Positions 52,142-61,693 of a stretch of 64,000 bases of DNA are shown here, piece by piece. The translations under genes were made by a program, and so were the position numbers. The stretch's first letter is position 1. The number at the start of each line of letters is the position of its first letter. The notes under the pieces are model-generated. The model was not told the DNA's origin. It was given only the letters and a program-made list of their open reading frames with translations, and made no database searches. This DNA is from Achromobacter sp. B7 (GTDB taxonomy: Bacteria; Pseudomonadota; Gammaproteobacteria; Burkholderiales; Burkholderiaceae_B): assembly GCF_003600685.1 (NCBI RefSeq), contig NZ_CP032084.1, positions 2,046,001 through 2,110,000 of the forward strand, in the 5' to 3' direction.

Positions 52142-54805
52142 ATGGACACCCCGATCGATTCCACCGACGCCGACCCGCAGGAAACCCAGGAATGGCTGGA
52201 AGCCATGCAGGCCGTGTTGGCCCACGAAGGCCGGCCGCGCACGCACTACTTGCTGGATCAATTGATCCAGCAGGACCGCGCGGCCAATGGGCGCTATACG
52301 GCGCCGGGCGTCACCCCCTACGTCAACACCATCAATGTTGCGAGCCAGTCCGTGTTTCCGGGTGATATCGGCATCGAGCAGCGACTGGACGCCTACCTGC
52401 GCTGGAATGCCATGGCCATGGTGCTGCGCGCCGGCAAGACCTCGGGCGTGGGCGGCCACATCGCCACCTACGCGTCGGCCACGACGCTGTACGAAACCGG
52501 CTACCGCCATTTCTTTCGCGCCGCCACGCCCGATTTCCTGGGCGACCTGCTCTACATTCAGGGCCATTCCGCGCCCGGCATTTATGCGCGCGCCTACCTG
52601 GAAGGCCGAATTTCCGAAGACCAGCTTGACGGCTTTCGCCGCGAAATCGGCGGCGGCGGGCTGGCGTCCTATCCGCACCCGCGCACCATGCCGGGCTTTT
52701 GGCAATTTCCCACGGTGTCGATGGGCCTGGGCCCGCTGATGGCTGCCTATCAGGCCCGCTACATGCGTTACCTGGAAGACCGCGAGCTGATTGCCGCGCA
52801 GGGCCGCAAGGTATGGGGCTTTCTGGGTGACGGGGAACAGGACCAGCCCGAAACGCTGGCCGCCGTGGCAATGGCTGGGCGCGAAAAGCTGGACAACCTG
52901 ATCTTCGTGGTCAATTGCAACCTGCAACGGCTGGATGGGCCGGTACGCGGCAACGCCAAGATCATCCAGGAACTGGAAAGCGTCTATCGCGGCGCCGGCT
53001 GGAATGTCATTAAGGTGATCTGGGGCGCCGGTTGGGACGCGCTGCTGGCGCAGGACCACGACGGCCGCCTGCGCCGCCGCATGATGCAGTGCGTGGACGG
53101 CGAATACCAGGTGTTCAAGGCGCGGGGCGGCGCCTACGTGCGCGAGCATTTCTTTGGGGCGGACCCGGTGTTGCTGGACCGCGTGGCCCATCTGTCGGAC
53201 AACGAGATCGGCGCACTGAACCGGGGCGGCCACGACCCCGCCAAAGTGCATGCCGCCTATGCGGCGGCCGTGGCGCACCGGGGCCAGCCCACCGTCATCC
53301 TGGCCAAGACCGTCAAGGGGTACGGCATGGGCGCGGCGGGCGAGGCCGCCAACACCAACCACCAGCAAAAGAAAATGGCCGACCCGGCCGTGCGCGCCTT
53401 CCGCGACCGCTTCGCCATTGCCGTGCCGGACGATCAGCTTGAAGAGATTCCGTATATCAAGCCCGCGCCCGGCAGCGCGGAACACCACTATTTCCAGGCC
53501 GCCATCGCACGCGCCGGCGGCCATCTGCCGTACCGCTCGGCGGGGCCAGGGCCGTTGTCCACGCCGCCGCTGACGGCGTTCGCCGCCCATTTGAAGGGCA
53601 GCGACGGCCGCGAATTTTCAAGCACGATGGCCTTCGTGCGGGTATTGGCGCAGCTGCTCAAAGACCCGGATATCGGCCCGCGCGTCGTACCCATCGTGCC
53701 CGACGAGTCGCGCACGTTCGGCATGGACGGCATGTTCCGCCAAGTGGGCATCTATTCGCACGTCGGCCAGCTTTACACGCCGCAGGACGCGGACCAGCTC
53801 AGCGTCTATCGCGAGGATCGCAAGGGCCAGATCTTGCAGGAAGGCATCAACGAATCCGGCGCGATGTCGTCGTGGATCGCGGCGGGCACCGCGCACAGCA
53901 CGCATGGGCTGGCCACCATTCCCTTCTACATTTTCTATTCCATGTTCGGCTTTCAACGCGTGGGCGATCTGGCGTGGGCGGCGGGCGACATCCGCGCGCG
54001 CGGCTTTTTGCTTGGCGCCACGTCGGGGCGCACCACGCTGGAAGGCGAGGGCCTGCAACACGACGACGGCCATAGCCACGTGCTGGCCTCGGTCATCCCG
54101 TCCTGCCGCGCCTATGACCCTGCCTACGCCTATGAAATCGCGGTGATCGTGCAGGACGGGCTGCGCCGGATGTACACGGACGGCGAAGACGTTTTCTATT
54201 ACCTGACGCTGGTCAACGAGAAGACCGCGCATCCGCCCATGCCCGAAGGCGCCCAGGCCGGCATCCTGCAAGGCATGTATCGCTTGCGCCAGGGCGAACC
54301 GGGCGCCTTGCGCGTGCAGCTGCTGGGTAGCGGCGCGATTCTGGCCGAGACGCTGGCCGCCGCCAATCTCTTGCAACAGGATTTCGGCGTGTCGGCGGAC
54401 GTCTGGAGCGTGACCAGCTATTCCGAACTGATGCGCGACGGCCACGAGGTCGAACGCTGGAACCGCCTGCATCCGCAGGCCGAAGCGCGGCGCGGTCATG
54501 CCGAAACCGCGCTGGCCGCGAGCGTGGGGCCGGTGGTGGCCGCCACCGACTATATGAAGACGGTGCCCGAGCAGATCCGGCCGTTCCTGGCGGGCCGGCG
54601 CTACGTCACCCTGGGCACCGACGGATTCGGCCGCTCGGATACGCGCCCGGCATTGCGCTCGTTCTTCGGCGTGGACCGCCATCACATCGCCTTGGCGGCG
54701 CTCAAGGCGCTGGCCGATGACGGGCAGGTGGACCCGGCCCAGGCCGCCCAGGCCATCGTCCGATACGGCATCGACGCCGAGGCCGTGTCGGCGGCCTTGC
54801 CCTAG
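52142..54805 (+). CDS. aceE: Pyruvate dehydrogenase E1, homodimeric AceE type
   Basis: An 887-residue thiamine-diphosphate enzyme of the homodimeric E1 class. The ThDP/Mg motif GDGEQDQPETLAAVAMAG is near residues 224-241 and NCNLQRLDGPVRGN follows. Start ATG at 52142 has AAAGGAA upstream. Unusually it is not followed by aceF/lpd; the neighbours are a MarR/racemase pair and glutathione reductase. It may be a second E1 paralogue with a different 2-oxo acid (for example 2-oxobutyrate, as for MdeB-like proteins). Symbol denotes family, not proven PDH role. Confidence 0.92.
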   Translation: MDTPIDSTDADPQETQEWLEAMQAVLAHEGRPRTHYLLDQLIQQDRAANGRYTAPGVTPYVNTINVASQSVFPGDIGIEQRLDAYLRWNAMAMVLRAGKTSGVGGHIATYASATTLYETGYRHFFRAATPDFLGDLLYIQGHSAPGIYARAYLEGRISEDQLDGFRREIGGGGLASYPHPRTMPGFWQFPTVSMGLGPLMAAYQARYMRYLEDRELIAAQGRKVWGFLGDGEQDQPETLAAVAMAGREKLDNLIFVVNCNLQRLDGPVRGNAKIIQELESVYRGAGWNVIKVIWGAGWDALLAQDHDGRLRRRMMQCVDGEYQVFKARGGAYVREHFFGADPVLLDRVAHLSDNEIGALNRGGHDPAKVHAAYAAAVAHRGQPTVILAKTVKGYGMGAAGEAANTNHQQKKMADPAVRAFRDRFAIAVPDDQLEEIPYIKPAPGSAEHHYFQAAIARAGGHLPYRSAGPGPLSTPPLTAFAAHLKGSDGREFSSTMAFVRVLAQLLKDPDIGPRVVPIVPDESRTFGMDGMFRQVGIYSHVGQLYTPQDADQLSVYREDRKGQILQEGINESGAMSSWIAAGTAHSTHGLATIPFYIFYSMFGFQRVGDLAWAAGDIRARGFLLGATSGRTTLEGEGLQHDDGHSHVLASVIPSCRAYDPAYAYEIAVIVQDGLRRMYTDGEDVFYYLTLVNEKTAHPPMPEGAQAGILQGMYRLRQGEPGALRVQLLGSGAILAETLAAANLLQQDFGVSADVWSVTSYSELMRDGHEVERWNRLHPQAEARRGHAETALAASVGPVVAATDYMKTVPEQIRPFLAGRRYVTLGTDGFGRSDTRPALRSFFGVDRHHIALAALKALADDGQVDPAQAAQAIVRYGIDAEAVSAALP

Positions 54806-54949
54806 GCACAGGGGCGTATCGCCGTCGGCATGGGTGCGTCCGCGCCGCGCCCATGCCGCCCGCGCGAACCCGGGCGCGCGCCGGTAGTGTTAAATACGGT
54901 TTTCCCGGACAGTGAACGCGGGCCCCCGGGCTTTAGCGAAGGAAACAAC

Positions 54950-56308
54950 ATGGCATTCGATTTTGATCTGTTTGTGATCGGCGCGGGTTCTGGCGGCGTG
55001 CGCGCGGCCCGTTTTGCAGCAGGCTTTGGCGCGCGCGTGGCCGTGGCGGAAAGCCGCTACCTGGGCGGCACCTGCGTCAACGTGGGCTGCGTGCCCAAGA
55101 AGCTGCTGGTCTACGGCGCCCATTACAGCGAAGACTTCGAGCAGGCCCACGGCTTTGGCTGGAATGTAGGCAAGCCGTCCTTCGACTGGCCCACCCTGAT
55201 CGCCAACAAAAACCGCGAAATCGAACGCCTTAACGGCATTTACCGCAACTTGCTGGTCAATAGCGGCGTGACGCTGCTGGAAGGCCACGCCCGCATCGTC
55301 GACCCGCACACCGTCGAAATCAACGGCCAACGCCACACCGCCGCCAACATCCTGGTGGCAACGGGCGGCTGGCCGCGCGTGCCCGACATTCCCGGCAAGG
55401 AACACGCCATTACCTCGAACGAGGCGTTCTTCCTGCCGCGGTTGCCGCGCCGCGTGCTGGTGGTGGGCGGCGGTTATATCGCCGTGGAATTCGCGTCGAT
55501 CTTCAACGGCATGGGCGCGCACACCGTGCAGGCCTATCGCGGCCCGCTGTTCCTGCGCGGTTTTGACCAGGGCGTGCGTGAACACCTGCGCGACGAGCTC
55601 ACCAAAAAGGGCGTCGACCTGCGCTTTTTCACCGACCTGGCGCGCATCGACAAGCAGCCCGACGGCTCGCTGCTGGCCACGTTGAAAGACGGCGCGGTCA
55701 TCGAAACCGATTGCGTCTTCTACGCCACCGGCCGCCGTCCGATGCTGGACAACCTGGGCCTGGAGAACACCGGCGTCAAGCTGCGCGAAGACGGCTTCAT
55801 CGACGTGGACGACGAATACCGCACCGCCGAACCTTCCATCCTGGCGATTGGCGACGTCATCGGCCGGGTGCCGCTGACGCCGGTGGCGCTGGCCGAAGGC
55901 ATGGCCGTGGCGCGCCGCCTGTTCCGCCCCGAGGAATACCGCAAGGTCGACTACAAGCTGATTCCGACCGCCGTGTTCAGCCTGCCGAACATCGGCACGG
56001 TGGGCATGACCACGGAAGAAGCGCGCGAAGCAGGCTACGAGATCAAGCTTTTCGAAAGCCGCTTCCGTCCGATGAAGCTGACGCTGACGGAATCGCAGGA
56101 AAAGACCTTGATGAAGCTGATCGTGGACGCCAAGACGGACCGCGTGCTGGGCGTGCACATGGTCGGCCCCGATGCGGGCGAAATCGTGCAGGGCATCGCG
56201 GTGGCGCTCAAGGCCGGCGCCACCAAGCAGGTGTTCGACGACACCATCGGCATCCACCCGACGGCGGCGGAAGAATTCGTCACCCTGCGCACGCCGGTCG
56301 CGCAATAA
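54950..56308 (+). CDS. gor: Glutathione-disulfide reductase
   Basis: A 452-residue FAD/NADPH disulfide oxidoreductase that reduces GSSG to GSH in the cytosol. The redox pair is Cys42/Cys47 in [13 protein letters not shown], the NADPH fold is [14 protein letters not shown], and the C-terminal catalytic His/Glu is in [13 protein letters not shown]. The ATG at 54950 has AAGGAA upstream. It ends 34 bp before the convergent DUF72 gene end, with a terminator inside the latter. The gap before it (54826-54858) has a 13-bp hairpin with one mismatch but no T-tract. Length and motifs are fully normal. Confidence 0.96.
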   Translation: MAFDFDLFVIGAGSGGVRAARFAAGFGARVAVAESRYLGGTCVNVGCVPKKLLVYGAHYSEDFEQAHGFGWNVGKPSFDWPTLIANKNREIERLNGIYRNLLVNSGVTLLEGHARIVDPHTVEINGQRHTAANILVATGGWPRVPDIPGKEHAITSNEAFFLPRLPRRVLVVGGGYIAVEFASIFNGMGAHTVQAYRGPLFLRGFDQGVREHLRDELTKKGVDLRFFTDLARIDKQPDGSLLATLKDGAVIETDCVFYATGRRPMLDNLGLENTGVKLREDGFIDVDDEYRTAEPSILAIGDVIGRVPLTPVALAEGMAVARRLFRPEEYRKVDYKLIPTAVFSLPNIGTVGMTTEEAREAGYEIKLFESRFRPMKLTLTESQEKTLMKLIVDAKTDRVLGVHMVGPDAGEIVQGIAVALKAGATKQVFDDTIGIHPTAAEEFVTLRTPVAQ

Positions 56309-56342
56309 GGGCGCCAAAAAACGCGCCGCGCGCCGGCCTGCA

Positions 56343-57167
56343 CTACAAGCGTTCGATCATGGCGCGCGCCGCAAACGGCGCGCGTTCTTTTGCGCCATTG
56401 ATAAAGAAGGCGTAGACGTCCTGCGCGCGCGGTGGCCCGGACGGCGCGGAACCGATCCGAGGCAGGTCCGCCGGATCGTCGCCACGCGACCAGGTGTGCA
56501 GCCTGTCCGCCCAGGCGTCCAGTACCTTGGGCGCATAGCCGGCCTTGAACGTGGTGCTGGCGCGCATCAACCGGGCGTAGACGAAATCGGCGGTGCGGTC
56601 GGCAATGGCCGGAAAGTTCTCGCTATCGGTATAGACGGTGGCGGCGCGGTGGCGGCGGGCCAGTTCCAGGTATTCCTCGCAGGCGAAGCTGGGGTGGCGC
56701 ACGTCCAGCACGTGGCGCAGCGGCAAGCCATCGACCTTGTCGGGCAACAGCGCCAGGAATTCGCCGAAGTCCTCCGCGTTGAAGGTCTTGGTGGGCGCAA
56801 ATTGCCACACCACCGGCCCCAGCTTGGATCCTAATTCGGCAATGCCGCTATGGACGAAGCGCTGGATGGAATCGCCGGCGCCGGCAAGCTCGCGCCGGTT
56901 GGTGGCGTAGCGCGACGCCTTTAGCGAAAAGACGAAGCCGTCCGGCGTTTCATCGCGCCATTTGGCGAAAGTGGCGGGCTTCTGGGTGCTGTAGTAGGTG
57001 CCGTTGATTTCAATCGCGGTGAGCTGCCGGCTGGCGTATTCGAGCTCGCGCGCATGGGGCAGGTCCTCGGGATAAAAGGTGCCGCGCCACGGCGCGTACG
57101 TCCAGCCGCCGATGCCGACGCGAATGACGGGCGGGCTTTCCACCACGGACGGATGACGTTTCGGCAT
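56343..57167 (-). CDS. DUF72 domain-containing protein
   Basis: A 274-residue TIM-barrel protein of the DUF72/YecE family, with the conserved opening GIGGWTYAPWRGTFYP, then YASRQLTAIEINGTYYS, and a C-terminal VYAFFINGA. Function is unknown in the whole family. The ATG at 57167 has GGAG about 9 nt upstream; an ATG at 57182 five codons earlier is possible. A hairpin serving as the gor terminator lies inside its last 50 bp. Confidence 0.87.
   Translation of the reverse strand: MPKRHPSVVESPPVIRVGIGGWTYAPWRGTFYPEDLPHARELEYASRQLTAIEINGTYYSTQKPATFAKWRDETPDGFVFSLKASRYATNRRELAGAGDSIQRFVHSGIAELGSKLGPVVWQFAPTKTFNAEDFGEFLALLPDKVDGLPLRHVLDVRHPSFACEEYLELARRHRAATVYTDSENFPAIADRTADFVYARLMRASTTFKAGYAPKVLDAWADRLHTWSRGDDPADLPRIGSAPSGPPRAQDVYAFFINGAKERAPFAARAMIERL
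56363..56391 (+). terminator. Rho-independent terminator of gor inside convergent gene end
   Basis: CGCGCGCCG (56363-56371), a CAAA loop and the perfect complement CGGCGCGCG (56376-56384) are followed by TTCTTTT. It lies 55 bp after the gor stop and inside the 3' end of the convergent DUF72 gene, where the same bases encode its last residues. A compact double use of the sequence. Confidence 0.75.
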
Positions 57168-57393
57168 CTTCCGGTGCTCCATGCAGTGCAACGAATCGGT
57201 TCACTGTATCGCCACGCGCCCGGGGCCGTAAAGTTGCGGATGCCAATCACGGCGCGGGTTCGGGCCGGTGTGGCATGGGCGATACGTTTGCCGGGCGGCC
57301 GTGCCGCGTTCAAAAAGTTTCCTGTTCCGATACAGTTTTGCGATAACGTGTGCGCATCCCTGTTCGACATCGTCCGGCTCGCGCCGGCTCATC

Positions 57394-58026
57394 ATGCCCG
57401 ACCTGACTCATCTTCTGACATTCGCCCTGGTGGCCCTGGGCATGGTGCTGACGCCCGGCCCCAACATGATTTACCTGGTGTCCCGTTCCATCTCGCAAGG
57501 CGCGCGCGCCGGCCTGATCTCCCTGGGCGGCGTGGCGGTCGGGTTCATCTTCTATGTGTGCTGCGCGGCCTTCGGCATTACGGCCTTGCTGCTGACGGTG
57601 CCCTACGCCTATGACGCCTTGCGCATCGGCGGCGCCATGTACCTGCTGTACATGGCGTGGCAGGCCATCCGCCCCGGCGGGCGATCGCCGTTCCAGGTGC
57701 GCGAACTGCCCCGCAGCAGCCCGCGCACGCTGTTCACGATGGGGCTGGTGACCAATCTGCTCAACCCCAAGATCGCGGTGATGTATGTGTCGCTGTTGCC
57801 CCAGTTCATTCAGCCCGACCATGGCAGCGTGTTCACGCAGTCGCTGGCGCTGGGCATGACGCAGGTGGTCATCAGCCTGTCGGTCAATGCCGTCATCGCC
57901 ATTACCGCCGGGTCCATCGCGGGCTTCCTGGCGGGCCGGCCGTTGTGGCTGGTGATTCAGCGCTGGTTGATGGGTACCGTGCTGGCCGGCCTGGCCGTGC
58001 GCATGTTGATGGACGCGCGACGCTGA
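57394..58026 (+). CDS. LysE/RhtB-family amino acid exporter
   Basis: A 210-residue inner-membrane exporter with about six helices. The signature VLTPGPNMIYLVSRSISQGARAG and the later LLNPKI are typical of the LysE/RhtB family, which exports amino acids and homoserine lactone. ATG at 57394 gives the normal start MPDLTHLLTF. Its stop shares a base with the start of the next small gene (TGATG), implying coupling. Substrate unknown. Confidence 0.89.
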   Translation: MPDLTHLLTFALVALGMVLTPGPNMIYLVSRSISQGARAGLISLGGVAVGFIFYVCCAAFGITALLLTVPYAYDALRIGGAMYLLYMAWQAIRPGGRSPFQVRELPRSSPRTLFTMGLVTNLLNPKIAVMYVSLLPQFIQPDHGSVFTQSLALGMTQVVISLSVNAVIAITAGSIAGFLAGRPLWLVIQRWLMGTVLAGLAVRMLMDARR

Positions 58027-58322
58027 TGCCGCAGGACGACGGATTTTTCGGCTCGCTGGGCGTCATGCTGGGCGAAGCGCTGCGCGCGGTGGTGGGCGGC
58101 ATCAAATGGCTGCTGGGCGGCTTGGGCGGTGCGCTGGGCGACTTCTACGGCGGGCTGTCCAAGGCAATGGGCATGAGCCCGTCCATCTTCAATTTTGTCT
58201 TGCTGGTGCTGGGCCTGATGTTCCTGTGGGCCGCCATCAAGGCCTTGCTGCGCCGCTCCATCCTTGGGTTTCTGTTCTGGGCGGTGCTGGCGGTGCTGGT
58301 GCTGGGTGGCCTGGTCAATTAG
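58026..58322 (+). CDS. Small membrane protein, unknown
   Basis: A 98-residue protein with a Gly-rich amphipathic stretch (about 22-45) and two C-terminal hydrophobic helices (about 55-72 and 79-96). Its ATG overlaps the stop of the LysE gene by one base, and its end overlaps the convergent MocR gene by 4 bp. I do not recognise a family. Coupling to the exporter suggests an accessory role, but this is inference. Confidence 0.6.
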   Translation: MPQDDGFFGSLGVMLGEALRAVVGGIKWLLGGLGGALGDFYGGLSKAMGMSPSIFNFVLLVLGLMFLWAAIKALLRRSILGFLFWAVLAVLVLGGLVN

Positions 58323-59839
58323 CGCCGGGCTTGCCGCGCCAGTTCCCCCAGGCGCTTGACCAGCGCGGGAAAGCGGTCGGCGCTGGTGTTGCCATAGCCG
58401 ATCACCAGCCCGTTGTCTTCGGCGCGCGGCGCCATGGCGAAAGTCGATAGCGCGCTGGGGTTCATGCCCACCTGCCGCGCCAGCGCCACAATGGCCTGAT
58501 CCGGGCAATCCGGTGGCAGGCGCACCGTCAGGTGCAGGCCGCTGTGTCCGCCCAGGACCTCGTGATCCCCCTTGAAATGCGTGGCCAGCGCATCGCGCAA
58601 GGCCGACTGCCGTTCGCGGTACAGGCGCCGCATGCGGCCCAGGTGGCGCGAGAATTGGCCGTTGTCGATGAAGGCGGCCAGCGTCAGCTGTTCCAGCCGG
58701 TGGCCGCCGCGCAGCATCTCGATAATGGACGGCAAGGCGGTCTGGGCCAGGGCCTCGGGCAGCACCAAAAAGCCCAGGCGCAACGCCGGAAAAAGCGTCT
58801 TGCTGAACGTGCCCACGTACAGCACGGGCGCGTTGGGCAACAGCCCCTGCATGGCCGCGATGGGGTCGCCCTGATGCCGGAACTCACTGTCGTAGTCGTC
58901 TTCGATGATCCAGGCGCCCGCGCGCCCGGCCCGTTCCAGCAAGTCCAGCCGCCGCGCCACCGACAGCACGGCGCCCGTGGGGTATTGATGCGTGGGCGTG
59001 GTCTGGATCAGGCGCGGCGGATGCGTGCGCCAGGCGTCGTCGGGTATGACGATGCCGTCCGCGTCCACGCGCATGGCCACCACGTTCAGGTCGCCACCAT
59101 GAAAGGCCGACTTGGCGCCGCGATAGCCGGGCTCTTCGAGCCAGGCGGTGTCGCCCGGGTTGGTCAGCAGTTGCACGCATAGCGCCAGCGCGCCCTGCGC
59201 GCCTTCGGTGATGATGATGCGCGAGGCGTCGCAATGCACGCCGCGCGACACCCGCAGATATTGCGCGATGGCTTCGCGCAGCGCCGGCTCACCCGTCGGA
59301 TGGCCGTAGCCCAGCGTGGTGGCGGGGGCGGCTTGCAGCGCGCGGTCTTGCGCGCGGCGCCAGGCGTTCATGGGGAACTGCGTCAGGGCCGGCGTGCCGG
59401 GGGTCATGGGCAAAGAACTGTCGGTGGCGCCACGGGTGGCAACGATGCGCGACAAGCGCGTGGCGGTGGCGGTGGGGGCCGTCGTTGCATCGGCGGTCGC
59501 GGTTGCCGCTGCGGTTGCGCTGGCCGTGGCGCGGGCCGCCAACGCCCACGGGGCGGCTGACAGCGGCGCCACCCGGGTGCCCTGGCGGTCCGCGATGACA
59601 TAGCCTTCGGCCGTCAACTGCTCGTAGGCGATCAGCACCGTATTGCGCGAGATTTCAAGCTCTTCGGACAGCGCGCGTGACGACGGCAGCTTGCCGCCGG
59701 CGGGCAATTGGCCGGCCAGGATGGCCTGCTTCAGGCGTTGAATAAGCTGGCGTTGGCGCGGCGGCGCGCCGGGGCCGCGCGCAAGCGGACTGGACAGCAG
59801 GGCGGTGTGGGCGGGTAGGCTTCGGCTGGGCGTTTGCAT
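58319..59839 (-). CDS. MocR/PdxR-type regulator, GntR-aminotransferase fusion
   Basis: A 506-residue MocR regulator. A GntR winged HTH (about 25-90; RALSEELEISRNTVLIAYEQL) is joined by an Ala/Thr-rich linker (about 100-125, made of ATA-type repeats) to a class I aminotransferase-like domain with the PLP Lys in GTFSKTLFP near 346. PLP or an amino compound is the likely effector. ATG at 59839. It is divergent from the GNAT gene (154-bp gap) and may control that operon; relatives regulate PLP synthesis or amino-acid use. Confidence 0.9.
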   Translation of the reverse strand: MQTPSRSLPAHTALLSSPLARGPGAPPRQRQLIQRLKQAILAGQLPAGGKLPSSRALSEELEISRNTVLIAYEQLTAEGYVIADRQGTRVAPLSAAPWALAARATASATAAATATADATTAPTATATRLSRIVATRGATDSSLPMTPGTPALTQFPMNAWRRAQDRALQAAPATTLGYGHPTGEPALREAIAQYLRVSRGVHCDASRIIITEGAQGALALCVQLLTNPGDTAWLEEPGYRGAKSAFHGGDLNVVAMRVDADGIVIPDDAWRTHPPRLIQTTPTHQYPTGAVLSVARRLDLLERAGRAGAWIIEDDYDSEFRHQGDPIAAMQGLLPNAPVLYVGTFSKTLFPALRLGFLVLPEALAQTALPSIIEMLRGGHRLEQLTLAAFIDNGQFSRHLGRMRRLYRERQSALRDALATHFKGDHEVLGGHSGLHLTVRLPPDCPDQAIVALARQVGMNPSALSTFAMAPRAEDNGLVIGYGNTSADRFPALVKRLGELARQARR

Positions 59840-59992
59840 GGCGCGCTGATCGCGGGCCGCTTGAGGCGTGGCCCTATTAAATTCGGGATCCGTGGTGCTT
59901 TTTATGATGCCACGATTCCGATATTGTGAGGCCCTGCGTGTTGCGTCCGCCACGGCCGGCGGCGCGCGCTTAACCGGATGAGGCCCCGCCCA

Positions 59993-60721
59993 ATGCAAGC
60001 CCGCGTCAATGCATTCCAACAACCCATCGGCCCCGACGTACCCGGCTGGACGGCACGCCCGCGCCCGCCGCTGACGCCGGCCATCGGCCGTTATTGCCGC
60101 CTGGAACCCTTGTCCGCCGAGCGCCATGCCGCGGATCTGTACCAGGCCTTCAGCCAGGCGCCGGACGATAGCGACTGGACCTACATGGGCGTTGGCCCGT
60201 TTGCCGACGCGGACGCCTACCGCGCCTTCGCCGAAGCCGCGCAGGCGGGCAACGACCCGCTGCATCACGCCATCATCGACCTGGAAACGGGCCGGGCCAT
60301 CGGCACGCTGGCCTTGATGCGTATCGACCCGGCCAATGGCGTCATTGAAGTCGGCTTCGTGTCGTTCTCGCGCCGGCTCAAGCGCACCCGGATCGCCACC
60401 GAAGCGCAATTCCTGCTGATGCGCCGCGCGTTCGACGAGCTGGGCTACCGCCGTTATGAATGGAAGTGCGACAGCCTGAATGCGCCGTCGCGCCAGGCCG
60501 CCGCGCGGCTGGGCTTTCAGTTTGAAGGCATCTTCCGCCAGGCCACGGTCTACAAGGGCCGCAGCCGCGACACCGCCTGGTTCTCGATCATCGACAGCGA
60601 ATGGCCCGCGCTGCGCGCCGCCTACGAGCGCTGGCTGGACCCCGCCAACTTCGACGCCGAAGGCAATCAACGCCAAAGCCTGTCTGAACTGACCGCCCGG
60701 GAAAAAGCCGCGTGCGCCTGA
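59993..60721 (+). CDS. GNAT N-acetyltransferase, RimJ/RimL type
   Basis: A 242-residue acetyltransferase. The GNAT fold includes GTLALMRIDPANGVIEVGFV and the late SLNAPSRQAAARLGFQFEGIFRQA, the acetyl-CoA-binding and C-terminal strand typical of RimJ/RimL relatives. The ATG at 59993 is preferred; GAGG lies upstream, though 11 nt away. The end overlaps the GTG start of the EamA transporter by 10 bp, so the two form an operon. Substrate unknown (amine or N-terminal). Confidence 0.87.
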   Translation: MQARVNAFQQPIGPDVPGWTARPRPPLTPAIGRYCRLEPLSAERHAADLYQAFSQAPDDSDWTYMGVGPFADADAYRAFAEAAQAGNDPLHHAIIDLETGRAIGTLALMRIDPANGVIEVGFVSFSRRLKRTRIATEAQFLLMRRAFDELGYRRYEWKCDSLNAPSRQAAARLGFQFEGIFRQATVYKGRSRDTAWFSIIDSEWPALRAAYERWLDPANFDAEGNQRQSLSELTAREKAACA

Positions 60722-61596
60722 TTCCGGTGGCGTTGGCCCTGTTCTGGGGGTTGAACTGGCCGGCGGTGAAAATCATCCTCGCCATCTTCCCGCCGTTCAC
60801 GCTGCGCGTGCTGGGGCTGGGCAGCGGCGCGGTCCTGCTGTTGCTGCTGGCGCGCGCCAAGCGGTTGCCCCTGTTGCCGCCGCGCGATGCGTGGCCGGGC
60901 ATCGTCGTGGGCGGCGTGCTGGCCGTGGCGGTCTTCAACCTGGCGGTGGCGTGGGCGCAGCTCAGCACCAGCACGTCGCGCGCGGCGGTGCTGACCTTCA
61001 CGATGCCCATGATGTCGGCGCTGCTGGCCTGGCTGGTGCTGGGCGAACGGCTGGACCGACGGCGCGCGCTGGCGCTGATGCTGGGCGCCATCGGGGTGGC
61101 CATCCTGGCCTGGCCGGTGTTGCGCGCGGTGTTCGGGCAGCACGACCTGGCCGCCACCCGTGGCCTGGTGTTTCCGCTGGTGGCCGCGTTTGGTTGGGCG
61201 GCGGGCACGGTGTATCTGAAGCGCTGGCCGGTGGACGGCCACCGTATCGTCGTCACCGCATGGCAGTTGGCCGTGGGCGCCGCCTGTGCGCTGACGGGCG
61301 TGTTGATCGCCGGCGAGTCATTTCCTACCCAAGGCTGGAACGGCCGCATCGTGGCGGCGCTGTCGTTTCACATCATCCTGGGCACGGCGGTGGCCTACTG
61401 GCTGTGGTTCGTGCTGAGCGAACGCGTCAGCGCTACGGTGGCGGCGTTGACCACGTTGATGGTGCCGGTGGTGGGCGTGCTGGGCGCGATGGCCCTGGTG
61501 GGCGACCGGCCCGCCGCCGCCGATTGGTGGGGCTTTGCCTTTGTGCTGGCAGGCGCCGCGCTGATCGTGCTGAACCTGGGCCGGAGCCGGGGGTAG
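60712..61596 (+). CDS. EamA/DMT-family transporter
   Basis: A 294-residue drug/metabolite transporter with ten predicted helices in two EamA repeats. GTG start at 60712 is inside the GNAT gene end. It probably exports a small amino or metabolic compound; pairing with an acetyltransferase and a MocR regulator suggests modification and export of the same compound, but this is inference. Second repeat begins near ARGL..VAAFGWAAGTVYLKR. Confidence 0.88.
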   Translation: MRLIPVALALFWGLNWPAVKIILAIFPPFTLRVLGLGSGAVLLLLLARAKRLPLLPPRDAWPGIVVGGVLAVAVFNLAVAWAQLSTSTSRAAVLTFTMPMMSALLAWLVLGERLDRRRALALMLGAIGVAILAWPVLRAVFGQHDLAATRGLVFPLVAAFGWAAGTVYLKRWPVDGHRIVVTAWQLAVGAACALTGVLIAGESFPTQGWNGRIVAALSFHIILGTAVAYWLWFVLSERVSATVAALTTLMVPVVGVLGAMALVGDRPAAADWWGFAFVLAGAALIVLNLGRSRG

Positions 61597-61693
61597 GCAG
61601 GGCCAGGGCGCCGAGAGAGCACAGCATGGGGTGCCGAGATAGGGCAGCAGGATGGGGCAGCAGGATAAAGCGGCCCTTGCCCGGATTGCCAGC

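Noticed and set aside
59840..60676. Upstream continuation of the MocR frame on the minus strand
   Set aside because: It is antisense to the GNAT gene. The MocR family start at 59839 is right before the GntR domain.
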